64,000 bases of DNA from Olivibacter oleidegradans (GCF_042432805.1 NZ_JBHLWO010000002.1:434001-498000); one strand, 5' to 3'. Counted from the first letter of the stretch, positions 36,218-45,671 are shown. A program made the numbers and translations. Notes: generated from the sequence alone by a model not told the origin.

Positions 36218-37042
36218 ATGATTACATTTGCAAATGCCAAGATAAATATAGGTTTGCAGGTGCTGGACAGAAGACCTGATGGCTACCACAATTTGGAAAC
36301 TGTTTTTTATCCTGTTAAACTATTTGATATTCTAGAAATAGTGCCTTCCTCCTCATTGAAATTGGAGGTTTCGGGTATCGGTATACCTAATAACGATGAG
36401 GATAATCTTTGTATTCGTGCCTATAGAGCACTTGCTGTGGATTTTGATTTAGAACCTGTTTGTATCTATTTACACAAACAAATACCCATTGGAGCTGGTT
36501 TAGGGGGAGGCTCAGCGGATGCCGCTTTCTTGATTAAATTGCTGTCCCGGTATTTTCGACTGAATTTAAGTATCGAACAGATGGAGTCCTATGCCAGCGC
36601 ATTGGGTGCCGATTGTAGCTTTTTTATCAGAAATAAGCCTGTTTTTGCGACTGGGATTGGCGATGTGTTTACCGAAATATCAATTGATTTATCAGCATAC
36701 AAACTTGTTTTGGTTAAGCCTCCTATTCACGTTTCTACAGGAGAAGCCTATGGAAGTGTACGCTCCTCAAGGGAAAGTAAAAACCTTCGTGAACGAATTA
36801 CATTGCCAGTCGAACAATGGAAAGAGCACCTTTTCAATGATTTTGAAACGGGAATCTTTCATCGATACCCGGAAATAAGAGGGATAAAATCCATGCTATA
36901 CGAAAGAGGCGCGATATACGCTGCCATGAGCGGATCGGGTTCCACTGTTTATGGTCTTTTTAGAGAGGAGCTTGATCTAAAGGAATTGAAAGCTTGGTGT
37001 GAAGTGTATTGGATGGATGGTGGTGAGCGGAGGAGTAGTTGA
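36218..37042 (+). CDS. ispE: 4-(cytidine 5'-diphospho)-2-C-methyl-D-erythritol kinase
   Basis: 274 residues of the GHMP kinase family. The N-terminus MITFANAKINIGLQVLDRRP with PDGYHNLETVFYPV is diagnostic for IspE. The ATP loop is PIGAGLGGGSADAAF at about 90-104, and the C-terminal GHMP motif is AAMSGSGSTVYGLF. It phosphorylates CDP-methylerythritol in the non-mevalonate isoprenoid pathway. A TACATTTG box falls inside the first codons and is probably chance. Confidence 0.97.
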   Translation: MITFANAKINIGLQVLDRRPDGYHNLETVFYPVKLFDILEIVPSSSLKLEVSGIGIPNNDEDNLCIRAYRALAVDFDLEPVCIYLHKQIPIGAGLGGGSADAAFLIKLLSRYFRLNLSIEQMESYASALGADCSFFIRNKPVFATGIGDVFTEISIDLSAYKLVLVKPPIHVSTGEAYGSVRSSRESKNLRERITLPVEQWKEHLFNDFETGIFHRYPEIRGIKSMLYERGAIYAAMSGSGSTVYGLFREELDLKELKAWCEVYWMDGGERRSS

Positions 37043-37078
37043 GTCGTGAAGTAGTTAAGTTGTTGAGTCGTGTTTTGT
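37036..37078. repeat. Short GTAGTTGAGTCGTG stutter
   Basis: Words GTAGTTGAGTCGTG, AAGTAGTTAAGTTG and TTGAGTCGTG around the ispE stop codon. Confidence 0.4.
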
Positions 37079-37186
37079 TGGGTTGGAAAATCACTACTAA
37101 CAGGTTCACTTTTCACAAAATAAAATCGATCGCCAGCCGACTAGCGACAATTTGTATAAAATATTTAATTTTAATAATATATCAAG

Positions 37187-38323
37187 ATGAACAATTTAAA
37201 TAACCCGATATGGTTGATGAGCTCTGCTTTTGACAAGCTCGGTATAGATGAACTCATTGAAAAAGCAGTGACCGTTGGTGCACAGGGAATCGACCTATGC
37301 GTATTCAGAAAAGATGGCACTCGAAAGGACCACACAGCCACGCACCTTGAATACGAGACCTTTGATTTAGACGCAGCAAAGAATCTCATCGATAAATTCA
37401 ATGCGGCAGGTCTACAACTTTCACTGGGTGCTTTTGAAAATATGATTGGCGGCGATCCTACAGAGCGGGTAAAGAACCAGAATCACCTATTAAAGTTGAT
37501 CCGGATAGCCTATTTACTAGGTGGAAATGCCAACAATGTTAAAGTGGGAACATTTGTTGGCTATAACCATGAATTAGGAGTGCAGAAAAATGGTTTCCAA
37601 AAAAATCTTGACGAATATAAACGCGTTTTTGAACCAATTGTTCGTTATGCAGAAAGCCTAGGTGTAACAATTTTATATGAAAATTGCCCGATGGAAGGAT
37701 GGCGTTCGGCAGCCTATACCTCCACTTACAATAATTTACCGGGGGTATTAGCGGCTCGTAAATTAATGTATACCTTAATCCCGAGTAAAGCGCACGGCGA
37801 AATTTACGACCCTTCTCATGATATTTGGCAACATACCGACCCGGTTGATGTTATTGCAGCGAGCGATATTACGCGTATTCACAGAATACATGTAAAGACA
37901 ACTAGAAACCTCTTAACGAAAGGGCGGATCGAATGGGGCGGCATGTATCCTATGCACCAGGTGGAGGCTTCTTTGGCAACCAGAGCGGGAGTATCACAGC
38001 CGGTAAGTGATTGGGATCGCCATCATTACGAAGCGATGCTTCCAGGTTTTGGCGGTACAGACCATATGGATTGGCGGGCATTTGTTGATATATTACGCGA
38101 AAAGGGCTTCGAGGGACCTTTCGAAATTGAAAATGAAGCAAAGAATTCCAAAGATACCGGTAATCTCGCTGCCACCATACAGGGATACGAAGCGGCTATC
38201 CGTTTCCTGAGTCCCATGTTATGGAACTTAGGTAATAAAGGATACCAGTTTCAAAGCGGGGAGCCTTTACATGAACCAACTGCTCAAAAGGATATACCGG
38301 TTAAAACAATAAACGATTTGTAG
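37187..38323 (+). CDS. Cytoplasmic sugar phosphate isomerase/epimerase-like TIM-barrel protein
   Basis: 378 residues of the xylose-isomerase-like barrel, without a signal peptide. Candidate metal-site segments are ILYENCPMEGW (Glu), YDPSHDIWQ (Asp/His), RIHVKTTR (His) and FEIENEAK (Glu). The short N-terminal IWLMSSAFDKLGIDELIEKA is common in this branch. It probably acts on a sugar or inositol derivative; no neighbouring catabolic gene fixes the substrate. It stands alone between ispE and a YtxH-like gene. Confidence 0.8.
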   Translation: MNNLNNPIWLMSSAFDKLGIDELIEKAVTVGAQGIDLCVFRKDGTRKDHTATHLEYETFDLDAAKNLIDKFNAAGLQLSLGAFENMIGGDPTERVKNQNHLLKLIRIAYLLGGNANNVKVGTFVGYNHELGVQKNGFQKNLDEYKRVFEPIVRYAESLGVTILYENCPMEGWRSAAYTSTYNNLPGVLAARKLMYTLIPSKAHGEIYDPSHDIWQHTDPVDVIAASDITRIHRIHVKTTRNLLTKGRIEWGGMYPMHQVEASLATRAGVSQPVSDWDRHHYEAMLPGFGGTDHMDWRAFVDILREKGFEGPFEIENEAKNSKDTGNLAATIQGYEAAIRFLSPMLWNLGNKGYQFQSGEPLHEPTAQKDIPVKTINDL

Positions 38324-38362
38324 GCACTTCAAACTTTTTTTTTATCAAGTTGTTGTTGGGAT

Positions 38363-38758
38363 ATGACTATGAAAGAAGAAATGAAAGAAAAAAAAGGAAG
38401 CAAAACAGCTAAGTTCGTTGCTTTTGCATTAGCAGGATTAGCTGCCGGAGCGGCAGTTTACTATTTGTTTGGGACAACGGAAGGTCGTAAAACGCTAAAC
38501 AAGGCCGTAGATGGCGTAAATGGATTAAGTAAAACATTGAAAGCCCAGGCTGAAGAAGGTTTGCATCGGGCTTCCCACCTGGCAAATCGCGCAAAGGAAG
38601 AATATCAACGAGTATTAACAATGGCGGACGACGCTCGACATGATGCGATGGAGAAAGCTGATAAGTATAAAGAAGAGGCGAAGAAATTAACAAAGAAGGG
38701 CTTAAAATATGCCGAGGGATTGAGTCACGAAGCTCGGTCGAAAGTGGATAAAGCATAA
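38363..38758 (+). CDS. YtxH-domain membrane-anchored protein
   Basis: 131 residues. One transmembrane helix near 17-35 (VAFALAGLAAGAAVYYLFG) is followed by TEGRKTLNKAVDG and a long, charged, amphipathic helix rich in Lys/Glu/Ala (AKEEYQRVLTMADDARHDAM). This layout is typical of YtxH (gas-vesicle-like/stress) proteins. Function unknown; they are often induced by general stress. It stands 40 bp after the isomerase gene. Confidence 0.8.
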   Translation: MTMKEEMKEKKGSKTAKFVAFALAGLAAGAAVYYLFGTTEGRKTLNKAVDGVNGLSKTLKAQAEEGLHRASHLANRAKEEYQRVLTMADDARHDAMEKADKYKEEAKKLTKKGLKYAEGLSHEARSKVDKA

Positions 38759-38823
38759 TAGTTGTGAGTTGAGCGATGAGCTTTTTAAGATTCGCTAACA
38801 ACTAATAACTGACAACTAAATAG

Positions 38824-38831
38824 TATCTTTG
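38824..38831 (+). promoter_or_regulatory. -7 box immediately before ccmB
   Basis: TATCTTTG ends only six bases before the ccmB ATG at 38838, so a transcript from it would be almost leaderless. No clear -33 box about 20 bp upstream; the sequence there is a stutter of CAACTAATAACTGACAACTA. Confidence 0.4.
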
Positions 38832-38837
38832 CCCGAA

Positions 38838-39497
38838 ATGAATCTATTCAGGCAAGTAAATGTACTTCTGCAAAAGGAAATCAGATTAGAATGGCGATCT
38901 AAATACGCACTAAATGGTATCCTGCTTTATGTGGTTTCGACTGTATTTGTTTGTTATCAGGCGTTTAAATCAGTTCATCCGGTTATCTGGAATGCACTTT
39001 TTTGGATCATATTACTTTTTACAGCTATCAATGCTATAGCTAAAAGTTTTACCCAAGAAAGCAAAGGAAGGCACCTCTACTATTATACTTTGGTAAGTGC
39101 TCAAGCGGTGATTTTATCAAAAATCATTTATAATATGCTATTAATGCTACTGCTAGCAGCGGTAGCATTTTTTTCTTATAGTACCATATTTAAAAATGAA
39201 ATAGGAGATCCCACCCTTTATTTCATTACGATTTTGATCGGAAGTATCAGTTTCGGTACCACGCTTACCATGGTTTCGGGTATAAGCGCAAAAGCAGGAA
39301 GTAACGGTACGTTGATGGCTATTCTTAGTTTTCCTGTTTTAATTCCCGTTATTATTGTGTTGATTAAATTGTCGAAAAATGCCATGGATGGCTTGGAAAG
39401 AAGTGTCAGCTATGATGAGATTGGGGTGCTATTGGCTATAAACTTAATCGTCATTACGGTATCTTTATTGTTATTTCCTTACATTTGGAAAGACTAA
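38838..39497 (+). CDS. ccmB: Heme exporter/cytochrome c maturation protein CcmB
   Basis: 219 residues from the ATG at 38838; the TTG nine bases earlier lies inside a -7 box. It has six hydrophobic segments and the CcmB-type start NVLLQKEIRLEWRSKYALNG and core SFTQESKGRHLYYYTLVSA. It is the membrane part of the CcmAB transporter in cytochrome c maturation system I. A CcmC-like gene follows 32 bp later and a CcmD-like gene after that; ccmA is not in the window. Confidence 0.88.
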   Translation: MNLFRQVNVLLQKEIRLEWRSKYALNGILLYVVSTVFVCYQAFKSVHPVIWNALFWIILLFTAINAIAKSFTQESKGRHLYYYTLVSAQAVILSKIIYNMLLMLLLAAVAFFSYSTIFKNEIGDPTLYFITILIGSISFGTTLTMVSGISAKAGSNGTLMAILSFPVLIPVIIVLIKLSKNAMDGLERSVSYDEIGVLLAINLIVITVSLLLFPYIWKD

Positions 39498-39529
39498 ACA
39501 ACGCTTGTATTCAAATATATATATTCAAC

Positions 39530-40183
39530 ATGAAGGCTTATTGGTGGAAAATTTTAGGAGCAGTACTTGTATTTTACTCGGTTCTTGCTGGTTTTTTGAT
39601 TCCGGTGCCTAAGCTGCCCATTCTCCACGAAACGATCCGTAATACTTATTTTCATATTCCAATGTGGTTTGCGATGATATTACTCTATCTCATCTCGGTT
39701 ATCTACAGTATTAAATACCTCTCATCCGGAAAGGTTAAGCATGACCTGTTAGCCGTTGAAAGCGTGAATGTGGGAATTGTGTTTTGCGGATTTGGCTTGA
39801 TCACCGGTATGTTTTGGGCAAATGTTACTTGGGGCGAACCCTGGCCGAATGATCCAAAATTAAATGGAAGCGCAATAGCGACCTTAATGTACCTGGCCTA
39901 CCTGGTGTTGAGAAATGCATTAGATGAGGAACAGAAGCGCGCAAAGATTTCGGCGATTTACAATATTTTCGCCTTTCCTGTTATGATCGTGTTGCTTTTT
40001 ATCCTTCCACGTCTTACCGATTCATTACATCCGGGGAATGGGGGGAACCCCGCCTTTAGTAATTTAGATATGGATGGTACGATGCGTGCGGTTTTCTACC
40101 CCGCTGTTTTGGGCTGGATGCTTATTGGTCTATGGATTACCTCGTTAAGGTATCGTTACCGTTTAATTGAACACGAGGCGTAA
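39530..40183 (+). CDS. ccmC: CcmC-like cytochrome c assembly protein
   Basis: 217 residues from the ATG at 39530; the TTG at 39485 would overlap ccmB and add an unlikely polar start. Six transmembrane segments are visible. The heme-handling tryptophan-rich segment reads FWANVTWGEPWPNDPK, a variant of the WGxxWxWD motif, and the flanking histidines (ILHETIRNTYFHIP) are present. CcmC delivers heme to CcmE. Its position between ccmB and ccmD supports the call. Confidence 0.88.
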   Translation: MKAYWWKILGAVLVFYSVLAGFLIPVPKLPILHETIRNTYFHIPMWFAMILLYLISVIYSIKYLSSGKVKHDLLAVESVNVGIVFCGFGLITGMFWANVTWGEPWPNDPKLNGSAIATLMYLAYLVLRNALDEEQKRAKISAIYNIFAFPVMIVLLFILPRLTDSLHPGNGGNPAFSNLDMDGTMRAVFYPAVLGWMLIGLWITSLRYRYRLIEHEA

Positions 40184-40350
40184 TACAAATGAGCTTTTCT
40201 TGATGAAACATGACAAAATTCTGATGTATTGTGCTCGACGAGAAGGTTTTTTATGTTTTATGGACGCCGGTAAAAAGCGTTTAAAAGTATACGGAATATA
40301 GGATTTTGATATTTTTATTTAAAATAAAATAATAATTTGTATTAAAAGAT

Positions 40351-40575
40351 ATGAAGAAGCTAATTCTTTTGTTTCTATTAGGGTTGACATCCTTTTTTCA
40401 TAGTTTTGCACAGTCGTCAAACGACGTAGAGATGGCTGATGTTATGCGGAGCTCGGGCAAGATTTATGTAGTGGTTGCGGTGGTTTGTGTGATATTTTTC
40501 GGATTTATTATATATCTCTTCACGATTGATCGTAAAATTAGCCGATTGGAAAATAAGAAAAATAAAATAGGCTAG
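40351..40575 (+). CDS. CcmD-like small membrane protein
   Basis: 74 residues with a signal-like N-terminus (LILLFLLGLTSFFHSFAQ), a second transmembrane helix (YVVVAVVCVIFFGFIIYLF) and a basic tail (RLENKKNKIG). Size and layout match the Bacteroidota CcmD family, which tethers CcmC/CcmE. A 167-bp gap with no clear content separates it from ccmC. Confidence 0.8.
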   Translation: MKKLILLFLLGLTSFFHSFAQSSNDVEMADVMRSSGKIYVVVAVVCVIFFGFIIYLFTIDRKISRLENKKNKIG

Positions 40576-40624
40576 CACGTTTAGGTGCTTCTTAAGGGAG
40601 AAACCAATTATTAATTATTACATT

Positions 40625-42058
40625 ATGGCTACAAGTAAGTCACAGGGAGAGTTTAGTTTCTTTAACGATGTTTGCGAATTCTTTGATCATGCCGCTCAAT
40701 TTACCAACCATGATAGAGGCTTGTTGGATCAGATTAAAGCCTGTAACAGTGTTTATCGTTTCCGCTTTCCGATCCGTAGAGCGAATGGTAAATTGGAAGT
40801 TATTGATGCCTGGCGCGTAGAACATTCTCATCATAAATCTCCTACCAAAGGAGGGATTCGTTACAGTGATATGGTGAACGAAGATGAAGTGATGGCGCTC
40901 GCGGCGTTAATGACTTATAAATGCGCAATTGTTAACGTGCCTTTTGGAGGAGCGAAAGGGGGAATTTGCATCAATCCGAGAGACTATTCGGTACCCGAGT
41001 TAGAAACAATCACCAGGCGATACACGGTAGAATTAGTAAAGAAGAATTTTATCGGACCTGCTATTGATGTACCGGCACCGGATTATGGTACCGGCGAACG
41101 TGAAATGAGCTGGATTGCCGATACTTATTTAACCATGAATCCCGGGCAGCTGGACGCACTGGGAAGTGTTACCGGTAAACCTCTTTCCCTGAGCGGTATT
41201 GACGGTAGAAAAGCGGCAACCGGTAGAGGTGTTGCCATTGCGATTCGGGAATGTGTGGATGTAGCGGAGGATATGAAGGCGCTGGGTTTAACGCCGGGCA
41301 TAGCCGGTAAACGAGTTATTGTGCAGGGACTTGGTAATGTAGGATATAACACAGCGAAGGTGTTGGAGGAGTACGGTGCTATTATTGTTGGAATATGTGA
41401 GTACGACGGTGCCTTGTATAATGAAGATGGATTGGACGTTGACGCCATATTAGAGCATAGAAGGAATACCGGTACAGTTTTGGGCTACAAAAAAGCGAAG
41501 AAGGAGTTTGCTAATCCAAGCGAAGGTCTTGAACAAGCTTGTGACATATTAGTGCCGGCTGCTTTAGAAAAGCAGATTACCGAAGATAACATCGGCAAAA
41601 TTAAAGCAAAAATAATTGCTGAAGGGGCTAATGGCCCTACCACGCCTAAAGCGGAAGAAATATTTACAAAAAACGGTGGCATTATTATTCCCGATATGTA
41701 CTGCAATGCAGGGGGAGTGACCGTTTCCTACTTTGAATGGTTGAAGAACCTTTCGCATGTTGCTTTTGGACGTATGGATAAACGTTATGAAGAAACCGCT
41801 AATAGAAATATTGTAAATATGGTAGAGGCTGTTACAGGCGTTACACTAACAGCGGATCAACGAAGTGTGATTGTAAAAGGTGCATCTGAGCTGGAGTTGG
41901 TAAACTCAGGTCTTGAAGATACCATGATCCGGTCATACCATGAAATAAGAAGAATACGAAATGCGAACAATAAAATTGATACTTTACGGACAGCTGCTTT
42001 TGTAAGTTCGATTGATAAAATCGCTACCTCGTACCTTAATATGGGAATTTGGCCGTAG
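40625..42058 (+). CDS. Glu/Leu/Phe/Val dehydrogenase (glutamate dehydrogenase)
   Basis: 477 residues. The substrate region has KGGIRYSDMV (75-84), Lys99 (TYKCA) and the catalytic Lys111 in VPFGGAKGGI. The nucleotide domain has VIVQGLGNVGYNTAKVLEEYG. C-terminal identity motifs are NAGGVTVSYFEWLKN. It interconverts glutamate and 2-oxoglutarate with ammonia. It is somewhat longer than the 420-450 typical of many bacterial enzymes, as usual in this phylum. Coenzyme preference cannot be read safely. A bidirectional terminator separates it from convergent lon. Confidence 0.93.
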   Translation: MATSKSQGEFSFFNDVCEFFDHAAQFTNHDRGLLDQIKACNSVYRFRFPIRRANGKLEVIDAWRVEHSHHKSPTKGGIRYSDMVNEDEVMALAALMTYKCAIVNVPFGGAKGGICINPRDYSVPELETITRRYTVELVKKNFIGPAIDVPAPDYGTGEREMSWIADTYLTMNPGQLDALGSVTGKPLSLSGIDGRKAATGRGVAIAIRECVDVAEDMKALGLTPGIAGKRVIVQGLGNVGYNTAKVLEEYGAIIVGICEYDGALYNEDGLDVDAILEHRRNTGTVLGYKKAKKEFANPSEGLEQACDILVPAALEKQITEDNIGKIKAKIIAEGANGPTTPKAEEIFTKNGGIIIPDMYCNAGGVTVSYFEWLKNLSHVAFGRMDKRYEETANRNIVNMVEAVTGVTLTADQRSVIVKGASELELVNSGLEDTMIRSYHEIRRIRNANNKIDTLRTAAFVSSIDKIATSYLNMGIWP

Positions 42059-42078
42059 AAAGTAAAAATTAAAAAGTA
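42058..42078. repeat. AAAGTAAAAATTAAAAAGTA repeat word
   Basis: Same family as 27474-27500, here directly after the dehydrogenase stop and before the terminator hairpin. Confidence 0.6.
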
Positions 42079-42115
42079 AAAAAAGCTATCGGATATTGAA
42101 TTCGATAGCTTTTTT
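42079..42115. terminator. Bidirectional terminator between the dehydrogenase gene and lon
   Basis: AAAAAAGCTATCG (42079-42091) pairs with CGATAGCTTTTTT (42103-42115) around an 11-nt loop. A- and T-runs on both sides suit termination in both directions between these convergent genes. Confidence 0.92.
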
Positions 42116-42125
42116 GCTGTATAGA

Positions 42126-42150
42126 ATTTTGACTTTTGACTTTTGACTTC
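42126..42150. repeat. TTTTGAC triple repeat
   Basis: Three consecutive TTTTGAC words, opposite in orientation to 42058-42078 across the terminator. Confidence 0.7.
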
Positions 42151-42152
42151 TC

Positions 42153-44609
42153 TTATCTATTAATACTAAAATCCAAAGGTTTTTTTACTTTCTCTTTCAA
42201 GAGAGCGAGATCTACCACCTCCTTCATTTCGTTAACATAATGAAAGTTCAGATCCTTTATATAATCTTCTTTAATTTCCAGGATGTCCTTTCTGTTAGAT
42301 TTGCAAAGTATAATATCTTTAATATTAGCTCTCTTAGCAGCTAAAATCTTTTCCTTGATACCTCCAACCGGTAAGACCTTTCCGCGCAAGGTAATTTCAC
42401 CGGTCATCGCTAAGTTGGCGCGCACCTTGCGTTGCGTAAAGGACGAAGCCAAAGCAGTGAGCATGGTTATGCCCGCAGAAGGACCGTCTTTGGGAGTCGC
42501 TCCGGCAGGTACGTGAATATGCACGTCCCATTTATCAAATAGATCAAAGTCTATTTTAAAATCTGCCGCATGTGCTCGTAGATAAGCCATCGCTATGCCT
42601 GCTGACTCCTTCATTACGTCTCCGAGATTTCCAGTCAGTGTAAGTTTTCCCTTACCGGGGCTCAGACTTGATTCGATGAAAAGAATATCGCCGCCTACCT
42701 GAGTCCATGCTAGTCCTGTTACAACGCCTGCTACATCGTTACTTTCGTATAAATCCTTGTCATAAATAGGAGCACCTAAAATATCAACAACTTCCTGCTG
42801 ACTGATGCTAGGGCCTATAGGCGTTTCCATAACAATATTGGTTGCCGCACCGCGCACCAGAGCGCCTATTTTTTTCTCAAGGCCGCGCACGCCGGACTCA
42901 CGGGTATATTCATCTATTACCTTTTCTATTACACTACCTTTCAAAGAAATATCCTTTGCCGTTAGGCCATGCTGTTCACGTTGTTTAGGTAAAAGGTGTT
43001 TTTTTGCGATCTCAATCTTTTCTTCAATTGTGTAACCATTTACCTCAATGATTTCCATTCTATCTAATAAAGCTGGCTGAACAGTACTTAAAGAGTTAGC
43101 AGTAGCAATAAACATGACATTGGAAAGATCAAAGTCCATCTCTACATAATGATCGTAAAAAGCGCTGTTCTGTTCCGGATCCAAGACTTCCAATAGTGCC
43201 GAAGAGGGATCGCCTCGAAAATCATTTCCGACTTTATCGATTTCATCCAAGACGAAAACGGGATTTGAAGTGCCGGCTTTTTTAAGTGATTGGATTACTC
43301 GGCCCGGCATTGCTCCTATGTAGGTTTTTCGATGCCCTCTGATTTCTGCTTCATCACGAACACCCCCCAACGCCATTCTAACGTATTTTCGGTTTAAGGC
43401 CTTAGCAATAGATTTCCCTAATGAAGTTTTACCAACGCCGGGAGGGCCCACGAGGCACAGGATTGGCGCTTTCATGTCTCTTTTAAGCTTCAAGACGGCT
43501 AAGTACTCAATAATACGTCTTTTTACTTTTTCTAACCCGTAATGATCTTTATCTAAAATCTTCTCGGCACGTTTTAAATCGAAGTTGTCTTTACTGAACT
43601 CATTCCAAGGTAAATCGATCAGGAGCTCGAGATAGTTGAGCTGAACGGAATAATCGGCCGCTGCTGGATTGATCCTGCTTAATTTATCCAATTCTTTTTT
43701 GAAATGGGTTGCGACTTCTCTACTCCACTTTTTCTCCAGGGATTTTTTCCTTAACTCCTCGATTTCCAAATCAGGCGTTGAGCCACCCAGTTCTTCTTGA
43801 ATCGTTTTTAATTGTTGATTCAAAAAATAATCACGTTGCTGTTTGTCGAGGTCAACCCGAACTTTGTTTTGGATCTGATTTTTTAGTTCTAACAATTGTA
43901 ATTCGGCGGTAAGCTGTTCAAGCACTTTATTTGCCCGATCCTTAACATCCTTCATTTCCAATAGTTGCTGCTTTAATGTTAAATCAGCATTCATATTGGA
44001 AGAGATAAAATTGATTAGAAAAGAAGAGCTTTCAATATTTTTAATGGCTATTCCTGTTTCGCTTGGTATGTTCGGCGAGATGTTGATGATTTGTAAAGCT
44101 AATTCCTTAATAGAAGAAATTAGTGCATTGAATTCTTTTTCCTTCTTCGCTTTTTCCTCTATAAAACGCTCGATGGAAGCTTTGATATACGGTTCCGATT
44201 GTATTTCCTCTTTGAGTCTAAAACGTTGCTTACCTTGAATGATCACTGTCGTGTTACCATCAGGCATCTGCAGCATTTTTATGATCATAGCCACAGTTCC
44301 AACCGTGTGCAATTGATCGAATGAAGGGTCTTCAATTGACATATCCCTTTGGGCAACTACACCAATGGCGCGATCACCTTTATAGGCTTCTTTTATTAGT
44401 TTGATGGATTTGTCTCGCCCTACGGTTATCGGTATAACCACTCCCGGAAATAATACCGTGTTTCTTAAAGGTAATATGGATAGAACTTCGGGTAACTCTT
44501 CACTACTCATATCGTCCTCATCTTGCTGTGTAAATAGTGGAAAAAATTCCGTGTCCTCATTTATGATTGGTAATGCTTGGTTAAAATCAAATAGATCAAA
44601 CTTGCTCAT
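42153..44609 (-). CDS. lon: ATP-dependent Lon protease
   Basis: 818 residues, normal length. The N-terminal substrate domain opens with LPEVLSILPLRNTVLFPGVV. The AAA+ module has Walker A GPPGVGKT (388-395) and Walker B VFVLDEIDKVG. The C-terminal protease has Ser711 (PKDGPSAG) of the Ser-Lys dyad and GEITLRGKVLPVGGIKEK. It degrades misfolded and regulatory proteins in the cytoplasm. The gap to the divergent TPR gene is 374 bp; no heat-shock-type promoter was recognised. Confidence 0.98.
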   Translation of the reverse strand: MSKFDLFDFNQALPIINEDTEFFPLFTQQDEDDMSSEELPEVLSILPLRNTVLFPGVVIPITVGRDKSIKLIKEAYKGDRAIGVVAQRDMSIEDPSFDQLHTVGTVAMIIKMLQMPDGNTTVIIQGKQRFRLKEEIQSEPYIKASIERFIEEKAKKEKEFNALISSIKELALQIINISPNIPSETGIAIKNIESSSFLINFISSNMNADLTLKQQLLEMKDVKDRANKVLEQLTAELQLLELKNQIQNKVRVDLDKQQRDYFLNQQLKTIQEELGGSTPDLEIEELRKKSLEKKWSREVATHFKKELDKLSRINPAAADYSVQLNYLELLIDLPWNEFSKDNFDLKRAEKILDKDHYGLEKVKRRIIEYLAVLKLKRDMKAPILCLVGPPGVGKTSLGKSIAKALNRKYVRMALGGVRDEAEIRGHRKTYIGAMPGRVIQSLKKAGTSNPVFVLDEIDKVGNDFRGDPSSALLEVLDPEQNSAFYDHYVEMDFDLSNVMFIATANSLSTVQPALLDRMEIIEVNGYTIEEKIEIAKKHLLPKQREQHGLTAKDISLKGSVIEKVIDEYTRESGVRGLEKKIGALVRGAATNIVMETPIGPSISQQEVVDILGAPIYDKDLYESNDVAGVVTGLAWTQVGGDILFIESSLSPGKGKLTLTGNLGDVMKESAGIAMAYLRAHAADFKIDFDLFDKWDVHIHVPAGATPKDGPSAGITMLTALASSFTQRKVRANLAMTGEITLRGKVLPVGGIKEKILAAKRANIKDIILCKSNRKDILEIKEDYIKDLNFHYVNEMKEVVDLALLKEKVKKPLDFSINR

Positions 44610-44983
44610 TTGTATGTTTTATATTTATGTTGTAACAGGTTTTGGGTCAAAATGACAGTCTGCCTGCTTATTTTATTCTGTAAACAACTGAATAGGTATT
44701 GTTGCAAGCGCTATGCCAATATCTATTTATGCAATCTTTTTTAGCATTTGTGTCATATTTTCAGGTCATGCCCTTTGTTATCTTTTATAAATGCAATGAT
44801 ACTACAATAAAATTTAAAAGCCTGTAAATGAATAATATTTAATGCGATACAATAAAATACACATTTTTTAGTTTATTTTTGTGTCGAAATGGCAATGAGA
44901 TTGCTATCTTAGAGAGGGATAAACCTTTAGGCTTTATGCAAGGTGTCATAATAGCCTCCCAAGGAATAAAAGAAATTTAATTA
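44610..44983. other. 374-bp divergent gap between lon and the TPR gene
   Basis: AT-rich. On the + strand TATTTTTG (44874-44881) fits the -7 consensus but lacks a -33 partner, and TATCTTAG (44905-44912) is a weaker candidate. Nothing clear for lon. No coding frame or stable hairpin seen. Confidence 0.5.
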
Positions 44984-45655
44984 ATGAACATTAGACGCTA
45001 TCAATTTATGAATTTTGGTAAATCAATGAAACAGTTGGTGTTACTGGGAGTTTTTATTTTTTCCGTAAGCGCTGTAGCCGCTCAGTCACAATCGTCATCC
45101 AGTAATCCCTACGTTCGTTTGGGAAATAAGGCGATTATGGATGGGGATTTTAAAGCGGCAGTAAATGCTTTAGAAAAAGTGAAAAATCCGGATACACTTG
45201 TTACTTACATGTTGGGATATTCGCAGATCAGATGTGCGGATTATAATAAGGCCATTACTTCTTTTACAAAACTTCTTAGCCAGAGCCCAAATAACTTTTC
45301 AGCTTATTATTGGAGAGGCAAAGCACGGAACACCTTAGCTGTTCAAAGTGAGAGTAAATTGAATGAAACTGAGCGCAGCAAAATGTTACAAGCAAGTATC
45401 GATGATTTTACCAATGCTATAAGACTTAATCCGGATGATTTGTCTTATTACCAAAGTAGAGGAATGGCCTATCGCGACTTAGGGATATTGCAAGGAACTA
45501 ATTCTACCGCTGTTTACGACAAAGATCAAGCTGCTGAAGCTTATCAAAAAAGTATAGACGATTTACAGCACGTGTTGAGCGCAAATGCTAAAAGAGAAGA
45601 TTTAGCAAAAGAAATTAAGAAGGTGAAGATTTACAAGAGTAACCTGTCTAAATAG
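44984..45655 (+). CDS. Exported TPR-repeat protein
   Basis: 223 residues; the signal peptide runs to about AVAAQ. If translation starts at the ATG at 44984 the signal is preceded by about 14 extra residues; the ATG at 45029 (MKQLVLLGVF) would give a classical signal and may be the true start. The mature part is TPR-like helical pairs (DGDFKAAVNALEKVKNPDTL, CADYNKAITSFTKLLSQSPN, DDFTNAIRLNPDDLSYYQSR). TPR proteins scaffold protein complexes; the partner is unknown. Monocistronic with a strong terminator. Confidence 0.85.
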   Translation: MNIRRYQFMNFGKSMKQLVLLGVFIFSVSAVAAQSQSSSSNPYVRLGNKAIMDGDFKAAVNALEKVKNPDTLVTYMLGYSQIRCADYNKAITSFTKLLSQSPNNFSAYYWRGKARNTLAVQSESKLNETERSKMLQASIDDFTNAIRLNPDDLSYYQSRGMAYRDLGILQGTNSTAVYDKDQAAEAYQKSIDDLQHVLSANAKREDLAKEIKKVKIYKSNLSK

Positions 45656-45671
45656 CTAATTAACAGGCTTT

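Noticed and set aside
36223..36230. TACATTTG -7 box at the start of ispE
   Set aside because: It lies inside the first conserved codons of ispE, and the start there is firm, so the match is probably chance.
38409..38801. 130-codon frame antisense to the YtxH-like gene
   Set aside because: Mirror of a codon-biased helical gene; no family resemblance, and the + strand product is clearly real.
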